DNA from: Chitinophaga pinensis
Lineage (GTDB): Bacteria; Bacteroidota; Bacteroidia; Chitinophagales; CAMDFR01
Length of the DNA: 53,958 nt
NCBI GenBank assembly: GCA_945860705.1
Contig: CAMART010000019.1
Location: 1 to 53,958 of the forward strand
Direction of reading: 5' to 3'
Shown: positions 8,807 through 17,469 of the stretch, one piece after another
Numbering within the stretch: the stretch's first letter is position 1
Layout: each line of letters opens with the position of its first letter
Notes under the pieces: generated by a model
Told to the model about the DNA's origin: nothing
The model's database searches: none
The model's input: only the letters and a program-made list of their open reading frames with translations
Position numbers and translations under genes: made by a program

Positions 8807-9333
8807 TTCAAAGCAAATTTTGCTTTTTTGATCTTGTTTTTTTCTGGGTCAATGATATAATTATAGGATGTATTCAAGTCTACTTTTTCTAGATTGGTAT
8901 TTTCAAAAATACTATTAGATAAATCACATTCACTAAATACTGATGCACTCAAATCCACTTCTGTAAAATCTACTTCATGAATGATACAATTAGTAAACGT
9001 TGTTTTCTTCATGTTTCGTTTGTAAAATGAAGAAAGATTCAATGTGCAATTTGTAAAACTTACAGCAAACAAAAAATCATTGCATTGTTCAAAATGCAAT
9101 CCTAATAGTTTACAGTTGATAAAATCAACCGTTTTAAAAGAGCTTAGGTTGATTTTAGCGGTGCTTAGATTACAAGTATCAAAAGTACATTCTGTAAATG
9201 AAATATGAGATAAATCGCTAGAGCTGAAATTACAATCTTTAAAAGTGCAATTTTCATATTCGGCTTTTTCTATATTTTTTATAGTGAAATCGATTTTTTC
9301 AAATACTTCATCTTCTATATATTTTTTGCTCAT
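8761..9333 (-). CDS. pentapeptide-repeat protein
   Basis: A 190-residue protein built largely of pentapeptide repeats (pattern A/C-D/N-L/F-x-x), for example CTFKDCNFSSSDLSHISFTECTF and later VDLSASVFSECDLSNSIFENTNL. Such repeats form a right-handed quadrilateral beta-helix; known members include DNA-mimic gyrase protectors (Qnr, McbG), but most have no assigned role. There is no signal peptide, so it should be cytoplasmic. The start codon lies two bases after the bshC stop, so the two are almost certainly one transcript. The unusually high cysteine content of the repeats, next to a low-molecular-weight-thiol gene, is worth noting but unproven as a functional link. The 3' end is duplicated downstream. 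Confidence 0.88.
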   Translation of the reverse strand: MSKKYIEDEVFEKIDFTIKNIEKAEYENCTFKDCNFSSSDLSHISFTECTFDTCNLSTAKINLSSFKTVDFINCKLLGLHFEQCNDFLFAVSFTNCTLNLSSFYKRNMKKTTFTNCIIHEVDFTEVDLSASVFSECDLSNSIFENTNLEKVDLNTSYNYIIDPEKNKIKKAKFALNGLLGLLSKYDIVVE

Positions 9334-9335
9334 GT

Positions 9336-10919
9336 TTAATAAATAAATAAATGGATTTCTAGATTAAATGGATTCATTTCGTCTATCAACATAGGTATAT
9401 ATTCTTTACCAAAATGTAAATAATACATCATGAAATTATCATATCGTTCTTGTAAAGTATCATTAGGGAATAGTTTGTTTTTAGCTTTATGTATTTGAAC
9501 TAAATCATCATCACTTTTTTTCTTAAAAGCTTTATAGGTTTTTGCTTCAAGCATCGAGATGCTATTCAATATTTTTTGTTTTTCGGCTTGTACAGTAGTA
9601 GCAAGTGTTTTGTCGAGCTCACTCATTTTACTCGCTATGATATCATATTCTTCTATGATTTTATTTTTTTCAGTTTGAAAAATATTTTCTGTAGCATGAC
9701 TCTTTGCAATAAATATTTTTTCTAGCTCTTGAATATTTTTAAAGATATCTTCTTTTTCAAATCCTTTTTGAGTAAATCGATTCCAGGTTTTTTCATCTAT
9801 AAATAAGGTCATATCACGCATCACCAGCATAGGGAAGCTCGTATTATATGCATCAAAAATAGGTCTCAGTTGGAGCCAATAAGCTATCTCTCCAGCACCT
9901 CCTACAAAAGCGATATTTGGTAAAATTGTCTCTTGAAAAAAGGGTCTCAATATTACATTCGGACTGAAATTTTCTGGATGAGCATTTATCAAATCTATAA
10001 GAGCCTCTTTTGTAAAAGATAGCTCCGTATTATTTACTTTATAAACTCCATCCACTTCAATGATTCTTTCTCTAATACTATCCGTCAAATAAAACATATT
10101 TATTTCTCTAGGATTAGCTTGTATCGCATAATTCGATTCAAGAAATTTTAAGTTGTCTGCTATAAGTTTTGATGAAGTATTGTTTTCTATTTCTTCTATA
10201 AATACAGGGATTATTTGCTTTTTGAATGCAATATCATTTTGATCGAGCACTACAATACCATGTTTTTCAAATAAGGCATATACTAATTTTTTAGTTGCCT
10301 CAGCTAAGCTAAATCCTGATTGATAACACGTATCTATGATATCAAAAATTTCTTGGGCATTTGAAGAATCGCCCAATTGGGTTTTTAATTGTACTTTAAG
10401 TTCGTCAACTGAACTATCTAATATCTTTTTACCTACAGGTCCACCTTTTGGTGTATCCCATTCATATTTTTTATTATACAAGTAAAAATGATTTACTTCC
10501 TCTATATCATGGTCTTCGCTACCTATCCAATAAATAGGAATGTAATTATATTGTGGATTTTTTTCTTTAGCGATCTTGCAAAGCTTAATGCAGGAAGCAA
10601 TTTTATGAATAAAATACATTGGACCACCCATCAATAATGGTTGATGTGCAGTACAGACCGTAAATGTATTTTCATCCTGAAGCAATTCTATCTGATTTTT
10701 TGTGATTTCAGATATATTAGTATGTTGTTTTAGCAAAGTTTCTACTAAAACGCTTCTTTGTTTTTTACTAAATAATTTATTCTTGGTAGTTTGTTCTAGA
10801 TATTCTATGCTACTATCCAAAGTATATAAATTTTTCAATTTTTCGCTTTCATACAGATAATCTTGTAGAAGCTTTGAAAACAAATGTGTATTTTTATAAG
10901 CTATTTTTTCTTTAAGCAT
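9336..10919 (-). CDS. bshC: bacillithiol biosynthesis cysteine-adding enzyme BshC
   Basis: BshC adds cysteine to GlcN-malate in the last step of bacillithiol synthesis. The 527-residue length matches the family (about 530-540). Recognisable family sequence includes CTAHQPLLMGGPMYFIHKI, the segment YIPIYWIGSEDHDIEEVNHF, GPVGK, and a central coiled-coil arm (about residues 370-450) before the C-terminal EIHLFIY. The first two steps (BshA, BshB) are not in the window. An exact -7 box (TAAATTTG on the minus strand, 10931-10924) ends four bases before the ATG, with ATTG 21 bases further up, which predicts an almost leaderless message. It is followed immediately by the pentapeptide gene and is divergent from the kinase-RapZ fusion. 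Confidence 0.93.
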   Translation of the reverse strand: MLKEKIAYKNTHLFSKLLQDYLYESEKLKNLYTLDSSIEYLEQTTKNKLFSKKQRSVLVETLLKQHTNISEITKNQIELLQDENTFTVCTAHQPLLMGGPMYFIHKIASCIKLCKIAKEKNPQYNYIPIYWIGSEDHDIEEVNHFYLYNKKYEWDTPKGGPVGKKILDSSVDELKVQLKTQLGDSSNAQEIFDIIDTCYQSGFSLAEATKKLVYALFEKHGIVVLDQNDIAFKKQIIPVFIEEIENNTSSKLIADNLKFLESNYAIQANPREINMFYLTDSIRERIIEVDGVYKVNNTELSFTKEALIDLINAHPENFSPNVILRPFFQETILPNIAFVGGAGEIAYWLQLRPIFDAYNTSFPMLVMRDMTLFIDEKTWNRFTQKGFEKEDIFKNIQELEKIFIAKSHATENIFQTEKNKIIEEYDIIASKMSELDKTLATTVQAEKQKILNSISMLEAKTYKAFKKKSDDDLVQIHKAKNKLFPNDTLQERYDNFMMYYLHFGKEYIPMLIDEMNPFNLEIHLFIY

Positions 10920-10923
10920 AAGA

Positions 10924-10956
10924 CAAATTTACTATAGATATGATTGCAAACCCAAT
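10924..10956 (-). promoter_or_regulatory. bshC promoter, nearly leaderless
   Basis: Minus-strand ATTG (10956-10953), 21-base spacer, TAAATTTG (10931-10924), then only four bases before the bshC ATG at 10919. With the usual distance from -7 box to start site, transcription would begin at or inside the start codon. Confidence 0.55.
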
Positions 10957-11041
10957 TCCGTACAAAATAGTTTCAGAAAAAATTAGTTTTATAAACAATT
11001 CAAATTAGAATTACTTCAGTTATAATCCTAACAAAGTTTCT

Positions 11042-11049
11042 TAGTTTTG
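11042..11049 (+). promoter_or_regulatory. -7 box TAGTTTTG next to the fusion kinase start
   Basis: Exact TAnnTTTG match ending three bases before the ATG at 11053. No good -33 element is visible at the usual distance, so the assignment rests on the -7 box alone. Confidence 0.4.
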
Positions 11050-11052
11050 TAA

Positions 11053-12489
11053 ATGCAACAAATCTTACAACAAATAACATCGCTTTGTAAATCACATAAT
11101 ATAGATGTAAAATCTATTGATATACTTCCTGCAAGTGGCAGTGATAGAAGGTATTTTAGAATTCATACATCAGATAAAACATTAATAGCTACTTATAATG
11201 ATAATAAAGTTGAAAATCATACTTTTTTTGAATTTACAAAACACTTTCAAAGTAAAGGTATCAATACACCAAAGTTGATTGCAGTATCAGAAGATAGTTT
11301 AATTTATATTCAAGAAGATTTAGGAAATGAGTCACTTCTTAATGTGTTGGAGAAAAAAGGTCATACAGACGAAACTTATATTCTGTTTCAAAAAACACTA
11401 AAAGAGTTAGCAAAACTACAAATCAAAGGCAACGAAGATTTAGATTATAATCTTTGTCTTACATCTAAAGAATTTGATAAGCAAACCATTTTTACTGATT
11501 TATTATATTTCAAATATTACTTTTTGCGTACACTCAAACTAAGTTATAATAAACAAAAACTATTTGATGATTTTGATGCACTAGCAAATTATCTTACACA
11601 TACCGATGCTAAATATTTCCTAATGCGAGATTGCCAGAGTAGAAATGTAATGGTGAAAGGAGAGGAGGTTTATTTTATCGATTATCAAGGTGGTATGCAA
11701 GGGGCATTGCAGTATGATGTGGCATCGCTTCTATGGCAAGCCAAAGCAGAGCTTTCAGAAGAATGGAAAAATTCTTTATTGGAATATTATATAGATGAAG
11801 CCAATAAATTATTACCGAAACCATTAGATAAAAACATTTTCACTGCACAATACAATGGTTATGTTCTTATCAGATTATTACAAGTTTTAGGAGCGTATGG
11901 ATTTAGAGGATTATTTGAACGAAAAGCTCATTTTCTTACCAGTATTCCATTAGCATTAAAAAATTTAAAATGGTTTGTAGCTAATAAAAATATCGGAATC
12001 AGCTTGAAAGAGTTTTCTCGTGTACTTGAGCTCATCACACAAGATGAAATTATCAGTCGTTTTGAAAATATAAAAGCGGATGAACAAACACCTTTAGAAA
12101 TAAAAATTACGAGCTTTTCATTTTTGAAAACTGGCTATCCAGCAGATGAAACTAAAAATGGTGGTGGATTTGTTTTTGATTGTAGAGGTATACTCAATCC
12201 TGGCAGATTTGAGCCATACAAAGCACTTACAGGTAGAGATAAAGAAGTAAAAGATTTTCTTGAACAACAAACGCTGATGCCAGATTTTTTGAATAATGTT
12301 TACAATATCGTTGATATATCTGTAGAAGATTATATCAAAAGAGGATTTGATAGTTTGTGCATCAATTTTGGTTGTACTGGCGGGCAACATAGAAGTGTAT
12401 ATGCTGCAGAAGAAACTGCAAGACATCTAAGAAATAAATATAAAGTGAAAGTGAAAGTTCATCATATAGAACAAAAAATTTATAGTTAA
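11053..12489 (+). CDS. sugar kinase fused to a RapZ C-terminal domain
   Basis: A 478-residue two-domain protein. Residues 1-330 form an aminoglycoside-phosphotransferase-type kinase: LPASGSDRRYFRI (phosphate loop region), IYIQEDLGNESL, the catalytic loop MRDCQSRNVMV (Asp193, Asn198) and FIDYQGG (Asp210). This is the family of AmgK, which phosphorylates the anomeric position of MurNAc/GlcNAc in peptidoglycan recycling. Residues about 348-478 match the C-terminal domain of RapZ: GGFVFDCRGILNPGR, TGRDKEV and GCTGGQHRSVYAAEETARHL. In E. coli that domain binds GlcN6P and small RNAs and controls GlmS synthesis. The gene following 14 bases later is a MurU-like uridylyltransferase, the known next step after AmgK. 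MurNAc or GlcNAc as substrate is inference from this pairing; the function of the RapZ part here is unknown. Confidence 0.88.
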   Translation: MQQILQQITSLCKSHNIDVKSIDILPASGSDRRYFRIHTSDKTLIATYNDNKVENHTFFEFTKHFQSKGINTPKLIAVSEDSLIYIQEDLGNESLLNVLEKKGHTDETYILFQKTLKELAKLQIKGNEDLDYNLCLTSKEFDKQTIFTDLLYFKYYFLRTLKLSYNKQKLFDDFDALANYLTHTDAKYFLMRDCQSRNVMVKGEEVYFIDYQGGMQGALQYDVASLLWQAKAELSEEWKNSLLEYYIDEANKLLPKPLDKNIFTAQYNGYVLIRLLQVLGAYGFRGLFERKAHFLTSIPLALKNLKWFVANKNIGISLKEFSRVLELITQDEIISRFENIKADEQTPLEIKITSFSFLKTGYPADETKNGGGFVFDCRGILNPGRFEPYKALTGRDKEVKDFLEQQTLMPDFLNNVYNIVDISVEDYIKRGFDSLCINFGCTGGQHRSVYAAEETARHLRNKYKVKVKVHHIEQKIYS

Positions 12490-12503
12490 AAAATTATACT
12501 AAG

Positions 12504-13223
12504 ATGAAAGCAATGATATTAGCTGCGGGGTTTGGCACACGACTAAAACCATTTACAGACCATCATCCCAAAGCATTAGCTCCAGTGAATGGAAAATCTT
12601 TACTCCAAAGAAATATTGAGTATCTAGTTAGTTATGGATTTGATGAGATCATTATAAACGTTCATCATTTTGCTGAACAAATAATAGAAATAATAAAACT
12701 CAATAATGGATGGGGTGCCAAAGTTTCATTTAGTGATGAAATAGATGCAATACTAGAAACTGGTGGAGGGCTCAAACGAGCAAAACATTTTTTTGAAAAT
12801 AGCAATGAAGCATTTGTATTGATGAATGTAGATATACTCACAGATTTGAATTTAACAGAAATGCTTCACTATCATCAACAACATAAAGCCCTTGCTACAC
12901 TTGCCGTAAGAAAAAGAGACACATCTAGATATCTATTATTCAATGAAGAAAATATATTGGTAGGTTGGAGAAATGCAAATACCAATGAAGAAAAGATAGT
13001 ACATGAGTCTGCTACATATTATCAAAAAGCATTTAGTGGAGTTCATATTATAGAGCCAAAAATCTTATCGCTTATTACTCAAGAAGGAAAATTCTCTATG
13101 ATAGATTTGTATCTAGAATTAGCCAAAAATAATATTATAGTTGCATATGACCATAGCCATACAAAAATGATTGATGTAGGCAAACCAGAAAGCATAGAAA
13201 AAGCTGAGGATTTATTTGAGTGA
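12504..13223 (+). CDS. murU: MurU-like sugar-1-phosphate nucleotidyltransferase
   Basis: A 239-residue nucleotidyltransferase with the classic signature LAAGFGTRLKPFTDHHPKAL, the sugar-binding ETGGGLK and the metal-binding NVDILTD. In Pseudomonas MurU converts MurNAc-alpha-1-P plus UTP to UDP-MurNAc, bypassing de novo MurA/MurB. Its position 14 bases after an AmgK-type kinase, the same order as amgK-murU, supports this role over the closely similar glucose-1-P or mannose-1-P transferases, which are usually longer or sit with polysaccharide genes. Substrate specificity cannot be read directly from the sequence. Confidence 0.78.
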   Translation: MKAMILAAGFGTRLKPFTDHHPKALAPVNGKSLLQRNIEYLVSYGFDEIIINVHHFAEQIIEIIKLNNGWGAKVSFSDEIDAILETGGGLKRAKHFFENSNEAFVLMNVDILTDLNLTEMLHYHQQHKALATLAVRKRDTSRYLLFNEENILVGWRNANTNEEKIVHESATYYQKAFSGVHIIEPKILSLITQEGKFSMIDLYLELAKNNIIVAYDHSHTKMIDVGKPESIEKAEDLFE

Positions 13224-13310
13224 TAGTTAATTTTTAAAAGCCTTATTTTCTTAATTCAAAATTCATCTCGTCCTAAAACGAGACAAAATTATCTAACGCC
13301 TAGCGTCTAA

Positions 13311-14234
13311 TTATTTTCCCCTCCGCTGCAATACTTTTGCCCTTTTATCTTCGCCAGTATCATTCCAGCCTGGAGCTAGAAATAAATATTTTAGCTTATT
13401 AGAAATTCCTTTTGTTCTAAAAAAATCTTTACTCACTGCTATCAATTCATGTGTCGCTATTTTCAATGGATTATGAGTATGTATATTTTCAGTGATACCA
13501 TATTTTGGTGTATGTTCTTCTTCTTGAAAACTTCCAAAAAGTCTATCCCATATTATAAAAATACCTGCATAATTTTTATCTAGATATTTTAGTTCAGAGC
13601 TATGATGCACTCTGTGATGAGAAGGCGTATTCATAAATCCTTCTAAAAATCCTAATCTATTTATCAATTCAGTATGTATCCAATATTGATAGATCAAACT
13701 AAACTGCATCATCATAAAAATCATATATGGATGAAATCCTATAAAAACTAAGGGTATCCAAAAAACATATTTATAGATATCTTCCCACCAACCTTGTCGA
13801 AGCGCAGTAGCTAGATTATACTCTTGAGAAGAGTGATGGTTTACATGTCCTGCCCAGAGTATGCGCACTTCATGTGCCGCTCTATGAAACCAATAAAAAG
13901 TGAAATCATCTGCAAAAAGTAATAGCAACCAAACCCACCAATGAGACTGATGCCATTGTATTTGTAGAATATCATTTAAGTTTTCAGTACCTAAACTATC
14001 AACTATTCTGAATTGATAGATATAAAAAAATAAAGTAAGGTAAAGCGTTTTTGAAATAATATTGACCACCAATACACCTAAGCCCATTGAAATACTAGCC
14101 ATAGCTTCTTTGAAATCATAAGCCTTGTGATAATGCTTGATGATAATAAATGTTTCTATGATAAGTGTAAGTACAAAAAAAGGTATAGCATACAATGCAG
14201 GATCTGGCACATCAAAAGGATTTAGTAGATGCAT
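13311..14234 (-). CDS. sterol desaturase / fatty acid hydroxylase family membrane enzyme
   Basis: A 307-residue integral membrane di-iron enzyme. Three histidine clusters that bind the two irons are visible: HRAAHE, HVNHHSS and HHRVHH. About four hydrophobic helices precede and surround them (for example FFVLTLIIETFIII near the N-terminus). Family members use O2 to hydroxylate or desaturate lipids, sterols or carotenoids; which lipid is modified here is unknown. It begins 15 bases after the stop of the sigma-54 regulator, so it is probably the second gene of that transcript. This is the only gene obviously co-transcribed with the regulator, which makes lipid or envelope modification a candidate output. 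Confidence 0.88.
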   Translation of the reverse strand: MHLLNPFDVPDPALYAIPFFVLTLIIETFIIIKHYHKAYDFKEAMASISMGLGVLVVNIISKTLYLTLFFYIYQFRIVDSLGTENLNDILQIQWHQSHWWVWLLLLFADDFTFYWFHRAAHEVRILWAGHVNHHSSQEYNLATALRQGWWEDIYKYVFWIPLVFIGFHPYMIFMMMQFSLIYQYWIHTELINRLGFLEGFMNTPSHHRVHHSSELKYLDKNYAGIFIIWDRLFGSFQEEEHTPKYGITENIHTHNPLKIATHELIAVSKDFFRTKGISNKLKYLFLAPGWNDTGEDKRAKVLQRRGK

Positions 14235-14249
14235 TGTATGTTTTTTTTA

Positions 14250-15605
14250 TTAACCTCTTTTCAATTCAAACTTTTCAATTTTATTATACAAATGACTTCT
14301 TTGTATATTCAATTCATCAGCTGTTTTAGATATATTCCAGTCATTTGCTTTTAGTCTGTGCTGTATAAACAAACGCTCAAAATGCTCTTTGAATTCATGA
14401 AAATCTTTAAACTGTTCGAAAATATCTGTAGTAGATTTTTTTGTGATAGGCATAGTCACGTATTGTTGCACATCCTCTTCAGTGATTTTGTCTGCACAAA
14501 GTATCACCAATCTTTCGCACACGTTTCTAAGCTCACGTATATTTCCAGTCCAGTTATAGTTCTCTAATTCGGTAAGTGCTTTAGGCAAAATATTTTTTTT
14601 GTTTGCACCATACTCTTCACATATTTCTCTTATAAATTTTTCTGCAAGCAATGGAATATCGCTACGTCTATTATTAAGTGAAGGAACATGTATCAATATG
14701 ACACTAAGTCTATGATACAAATCCAGTCTGAATTTTTTATTATCTACTTCTTCTAATAAATCTTTATTAGTAGCAGCTACTACTCGCACATCTACACTGA
14801 TATCTTTTTCGCCACCTACTCGAGTTATTTTACCTTCTTGAAGTGCACGAAGCATTTTGGCTTGAGCCTCCATACTCATATCACCTATTTCATCTAGAAA
14901 TAAAGTACCACCACTTGCTTGTTCAAATTTTCCTAGCTTTTGTTTTAGCGCAGAAGTGAATGCCCCTTTTTCATGTCCAAAAAGTTCGCTTTCTATTAGT
15001 TCAGAAGGAATAGCAGCACAATTTACTTCTATCATTGGTCCTTTGTTTCTGTTGCTGCGCTCATGTATCCAACGTGCCACTAGTTCTTTACCAGTTCCAT
15101 TTTCACCAGTGATAAGCACACGAGCATCTGTAGGTGCTACACGCTCTATGGTGTCTTTTATTTTTTGTATAGATTCAGATTCTCCTATTATTTCTCTAGT
15201 ATTACTTACTTTTCTTTTTAATATTTTCGTTTCAGTGACTAGATTGGTTTTCTCAGTTGCATTACGCACAGTGATAAGTAGTCTATTCAAATCTGGTGGC
15301 TTAGATATAAAATCAAAAGCTCCTTTTTTGGTGGCTTCTATAGCAGTTTCTATATTCCCATGTCCAGATATCATTATAAACGAAGTATCAGGTGCATGCT
15401 CTTTGGCTTTCTCAAGCACTTCCATACCATCCATTTTTGGCATTTTTATATCTAGAAGTACTACATCATAGTTATTATTCTGAATTTTTTCAAGTGCAGT
15501 AGCACCATCTTCAGCCTCATCTACTTTATAGTTTTCATATTCGAGTATTTCTTTCAGCGTCTTACGTATAGCTTTTTCGTCGTCTACGAGTAATATAGTT
15601 GGCAT
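14250..15605 (-). CDS. NtrC/NtrX-type sigma-54 response regulator
   Basis: A 451-residue activator with three parts. The receiver domain (1-120) has LLVDDE (Asp8/Asp9), phospho-acceptor Asp52 in LLDIKMP and Lys102 in SKPP. The AAA+ domain (about 140-370) has Walker A GENGTGKE (167-174), the sigma-54 contact loop at 214-219 and Walker B LFLDEIGD (235-242). The C-terminal Fis-type helix-turn-helix ends NISKTADELNIQRSHLYNKI. The contact loop reads GAFTSA rather than the common GAFTGA; I believe this variant occurs in Bacteroidota regulators, but it is worth noting. The likely partner kinase is the NtrY-like protein at 1383-5102, coded about 9 kb away on the other strand. The gene lies just 3' of the RNase P RNA and before the sterol-desaturase-family gene. 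Confidence 0.93.
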   Translation of the reverse strand: MPTILLVDDEKAIRKTLKEILEYENYKVDEAEDGATALEKIQNNNYDVVLLDIKMPKMDGMEVLEKAKEHAPDTSFIMISGHGNIETAIEATKKGAFDFISKPPDLNRLLITVRNATEKTNLVTETKILKRKVSNTREIIGESESIQKIKDTIERVAPTDARVLITGENGTGKELVARWIHERSNRNKGPMIEVNCAAIPSELIESELFGHEKGAFTSALKQKLGKFEQASGGTLFLDEIGDMSMEAQAKMLRALQEGKITRVGGEKDISVDVRVVAATNKDLLEEVDNKKFRLDLYHRLSVILIHVPSLNNRRSDIPLLAEKFIREICEEYGANKKNILPKALTELENYNWTGNIRELRNVCERLVILCADKITEEDVQQYVTMPITKKSTTDIFEQFKDFHEFKEHFERLFIQHRLKANDWNISKTADELNIQRSHLYNKIEKFELKRG

Positions 15606-15645
15606 TTCTGTATGTTTTTAGTTAGCATTAGTTTTTTAAGTTCAC

Positions 15646-16050
15646 TGAAAATAGTATAATATATATAAGCCGGGTTCTGTTCGTATACCGAGGTATACGC
15701 TCTGTCATTTATCTACTCTTATCATCACTGATAAGCTCTAACGACCTACCCTTCATAGTCATCAAACCTAGGCTTGATATAGGACGAACAGCCCCAAAAC
15801 TATGATATATTTGGTCTTTCAACACACCAGGTTTATCCCTCTAGTATATCACTATACTACAGCGGGAGCTCTTACCTCCCGTTTTCACCTTTATCAGACC
15901 GAAGTATGAAAGTTATTTTCTGTGACACTCTCTCCACATATGCTAGCATATATGAGTAGCCGTTAGCTACGGTGTTGTTCTATGTTGCCCGGACTTTCCT
16001 CTAGATATTATTTAAAATACCTAGCGACAAAGAATATTATACTATTTTCA
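15646..16050 (-). ncRNA. rnpB: RNase P RNA (bacterial type A)
   Basis: Catalytic RNA of RNase P, which makes the mature 5' ends of tRNAs. Read on the minus strand, the universal 5' core GAGGAAAGTCCGGGC is at 16001-15987 and the universal 3' core ACAGAACCCGGCTTA at 15680-15666. The ends are set by a long P1 helix: 15646-15662 is the exact reverse complement of 16034-16050. Next to it CTAGGTATT...AATATCTAG forms P3. The total of about 405 nt fits the class. An exact minus-strand TAATTTTG box at 16082-16075 lies 25 bases before the RNA start. Confidence 0.95.
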
Positions 16051-16074
16051 ATGAACTATTTTTTGTTATTACCA

Positions 16075-16082
16075 CAAAATTA
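16075..16082 (-). promoter_or_regulatory. -7 box of rnpB
   Basis: Exact TAATTTTG (TAnnTTTG) on the minus strand upstream of the RNase P RNA. No clear TTG -33 element is visible at 20-22 bases. Confidence 0.45.
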
Positions 16083-16141
16083 ATCATTATTGCATAATAA
16101 AATATACAGTTTTAAACAATTAACAATAAGTTCACATTATT

Positions 16142-16807
16142 TTGAAAATAAGATGGCGTATAGCTCAAGCCTTTGAATTGCTCTGGTGGCAAAGATATTT
16201 GCATACTAAAGATGAAAAAAGCTATTTGATTTGGAAGAAAAACTACTGGATAAATTTCTTAAATGAGATAAAAGATTTTTGTCAGACGGATGAAAATTCT
16301 AAAATTTTAGATTTAGGTTGTGGTCCTGCGGGTATTTATTTAGTATTTGATAAAAATGAAATAGATGCAGTAGACCCACTAATAAATTTGTATGAAGAAA
16401 AAATACCTCATTTCAAAAAAGCTAATTTCCCTCAGGTGCATTTTTTTTGTGATAGTATAGAAAATTTTACTTCATCAAAAAATTATGCAACTATATTTTG
16501 TATCAATGCAATCAATCATGTCAGTGATATAGAACAGGCTGTAAAAAACCTATCTACTTTAGCTGATGCAAATACTAAAATAATAGTGAGTATAGATAGC
16601 CATAAGTATACGCTACTACAAAAAATATTTTCGTGGATTCCAGGAGATATATTGCATCCGCATCAATATACTTTAGAAGGTTACAAAAATTTATTTCAAA
16701 AACACGGATTCGAAATTCATTTTGAAAAAAAGTTAAAATCAGAAATGATTTTTGATTATTGGGTTTTGGGTATGCGAAAAAGTAATTACTCCCCTAAAAA
16801 TAAATAA
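16142..16807 (+). CDS. class I SAM-dependent methyltransferase
   Basis: A 221-residue protein with the SAM-binding motif I ILDLGCGPAG (about residues 54-63), an acidic end of strand 2 (AVDPL) and the post-motif FCINAINHVSD typical of small-molecule methyltransferases. The C-terminal part carries the IDSHKYTLLQKIFSWIPGDILHPHQYT segment. There is no in-frame ATG near the 5' end; TTG 16142 gives MKIRWRIAQAFELLWWQRYL, the most complete product, and I take it as the start. It stands alone between rnpB and convergent genes, so the substrate is unknown. Confidence 0.82.
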   Translation: MKIRWRIAQAFELLWWQRYLHTKDEKSYLIWKKNYWINFLNEIKDFCQTDENSKILDLGCGPAGIYLVFDKNEIDAVDPLINLYEEKIPHFKKANFPQVHFFCDSIENFTSSKNYATIFCINAINHVSDIEQAVKNLSTLADANTKIIVSIDSHKYTLLQKIFSWIPGDILHPHQYTLEGYKNLFQKHGFEIHFEKKLKSEMIFDYWVLGMRKSNYSPKNK

Positions 16808-16952
16808 TTAGTTAATTCTAAAACTCTATTTCTTGTGATTTCTGTTTGGTATCTAGCACTTATAAATTTCCAAATTAAACCATTCTAAAAACTTAAAACC
16901 TGAAGCCGTTAGACAGGCTTTGAACTTACAACTTTATAAACTCATCATTCAA

Positions 16953-16968
16953 TCACGCCTTGGCGTGA
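16953..16968. repeat. 16-bp palindrome TCACGCCTTGGCGTGA
   Basis: A palindrome with one central mismatch, near-identical to the one embedded in the tRNA-Arg remnant at 19167-19182 (TCACGCCATGGCGTGA). It lies just beyond the end of the GNAT gene and shows that this palindrome is dispersed. Confidence 0.8.
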
Positions 16969-16974
16969 CAACAT

Positions 16975-17463
16975 TTATAATTCAAAATTCATAACATAGT
17001 CTTCCAATAAAAATTTATCCAATGGAATATCTATAGTTTCTATAATTTGAAATCCTAATTTTTTGTAAAATGCAATTGACTCTGTGTTGAATCTATTTAC
17101 ATTTAATTGTACCGATATTGCATGCTGTGATTTTGCTTCTGATATTATTTTTTCAACCAGTTTTTTACCAATTCCTTTTCCTTGAGCTTCTATACTCACG
17201 TAGAGTTTTGGTATCTTCACTATATCTTTATCTAATTTCATAGACACAAAACCAAGTGGCATTTCATTTTCTTCATATATAAAAAAACTATGTCCATCCT
17301 GCATTTGCTGTGAGAGTGCATTAGCACTATACATCAGCGCATACATATATTCTATTTGTTCTTGAGATATTATTTTCGAATAATGAGCTACCCATACTTT
17401 ATCGGCTATTGCTATTATTTTTGGTATATCAGCTATCGTAGCTTTATATATATTAGCTGACAT
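16975..17463 (-). CDS. GNAT-family N-acetyltransferase
   Basis: A 162-residue acetyltransferase of the GNAT fold, using acetyl-CoA to modify an amine of an unknown small molecule or protein. The acetyl-CoA-binding motif A is clear in VSIEAQGKGIGKKLVEKII, with motif B in NRFNTESIAFYKKLGFQ. The start codon lies six bases after the DUF423 gene stop, so the two are probably one transcript. Nothing in the context names the substrate. Confidence 0.88.
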   Translation of the reverse strand: MSANIYKATIADIPKIIAIADKVWVAHYSKIISQEQIEYMYALMYSANALSQQMQDGHSFFIYEENEMPLGFVSMKLDKDIVKIPKLYVSIEAQGKGIGKKLVEKIISEAKSQHAISVQLNVNRFNTESIAFYKKLGFQIIETIDIPLDKFLLEDYVMNFEL

Positions 17464-17469
17464 CGGTGC

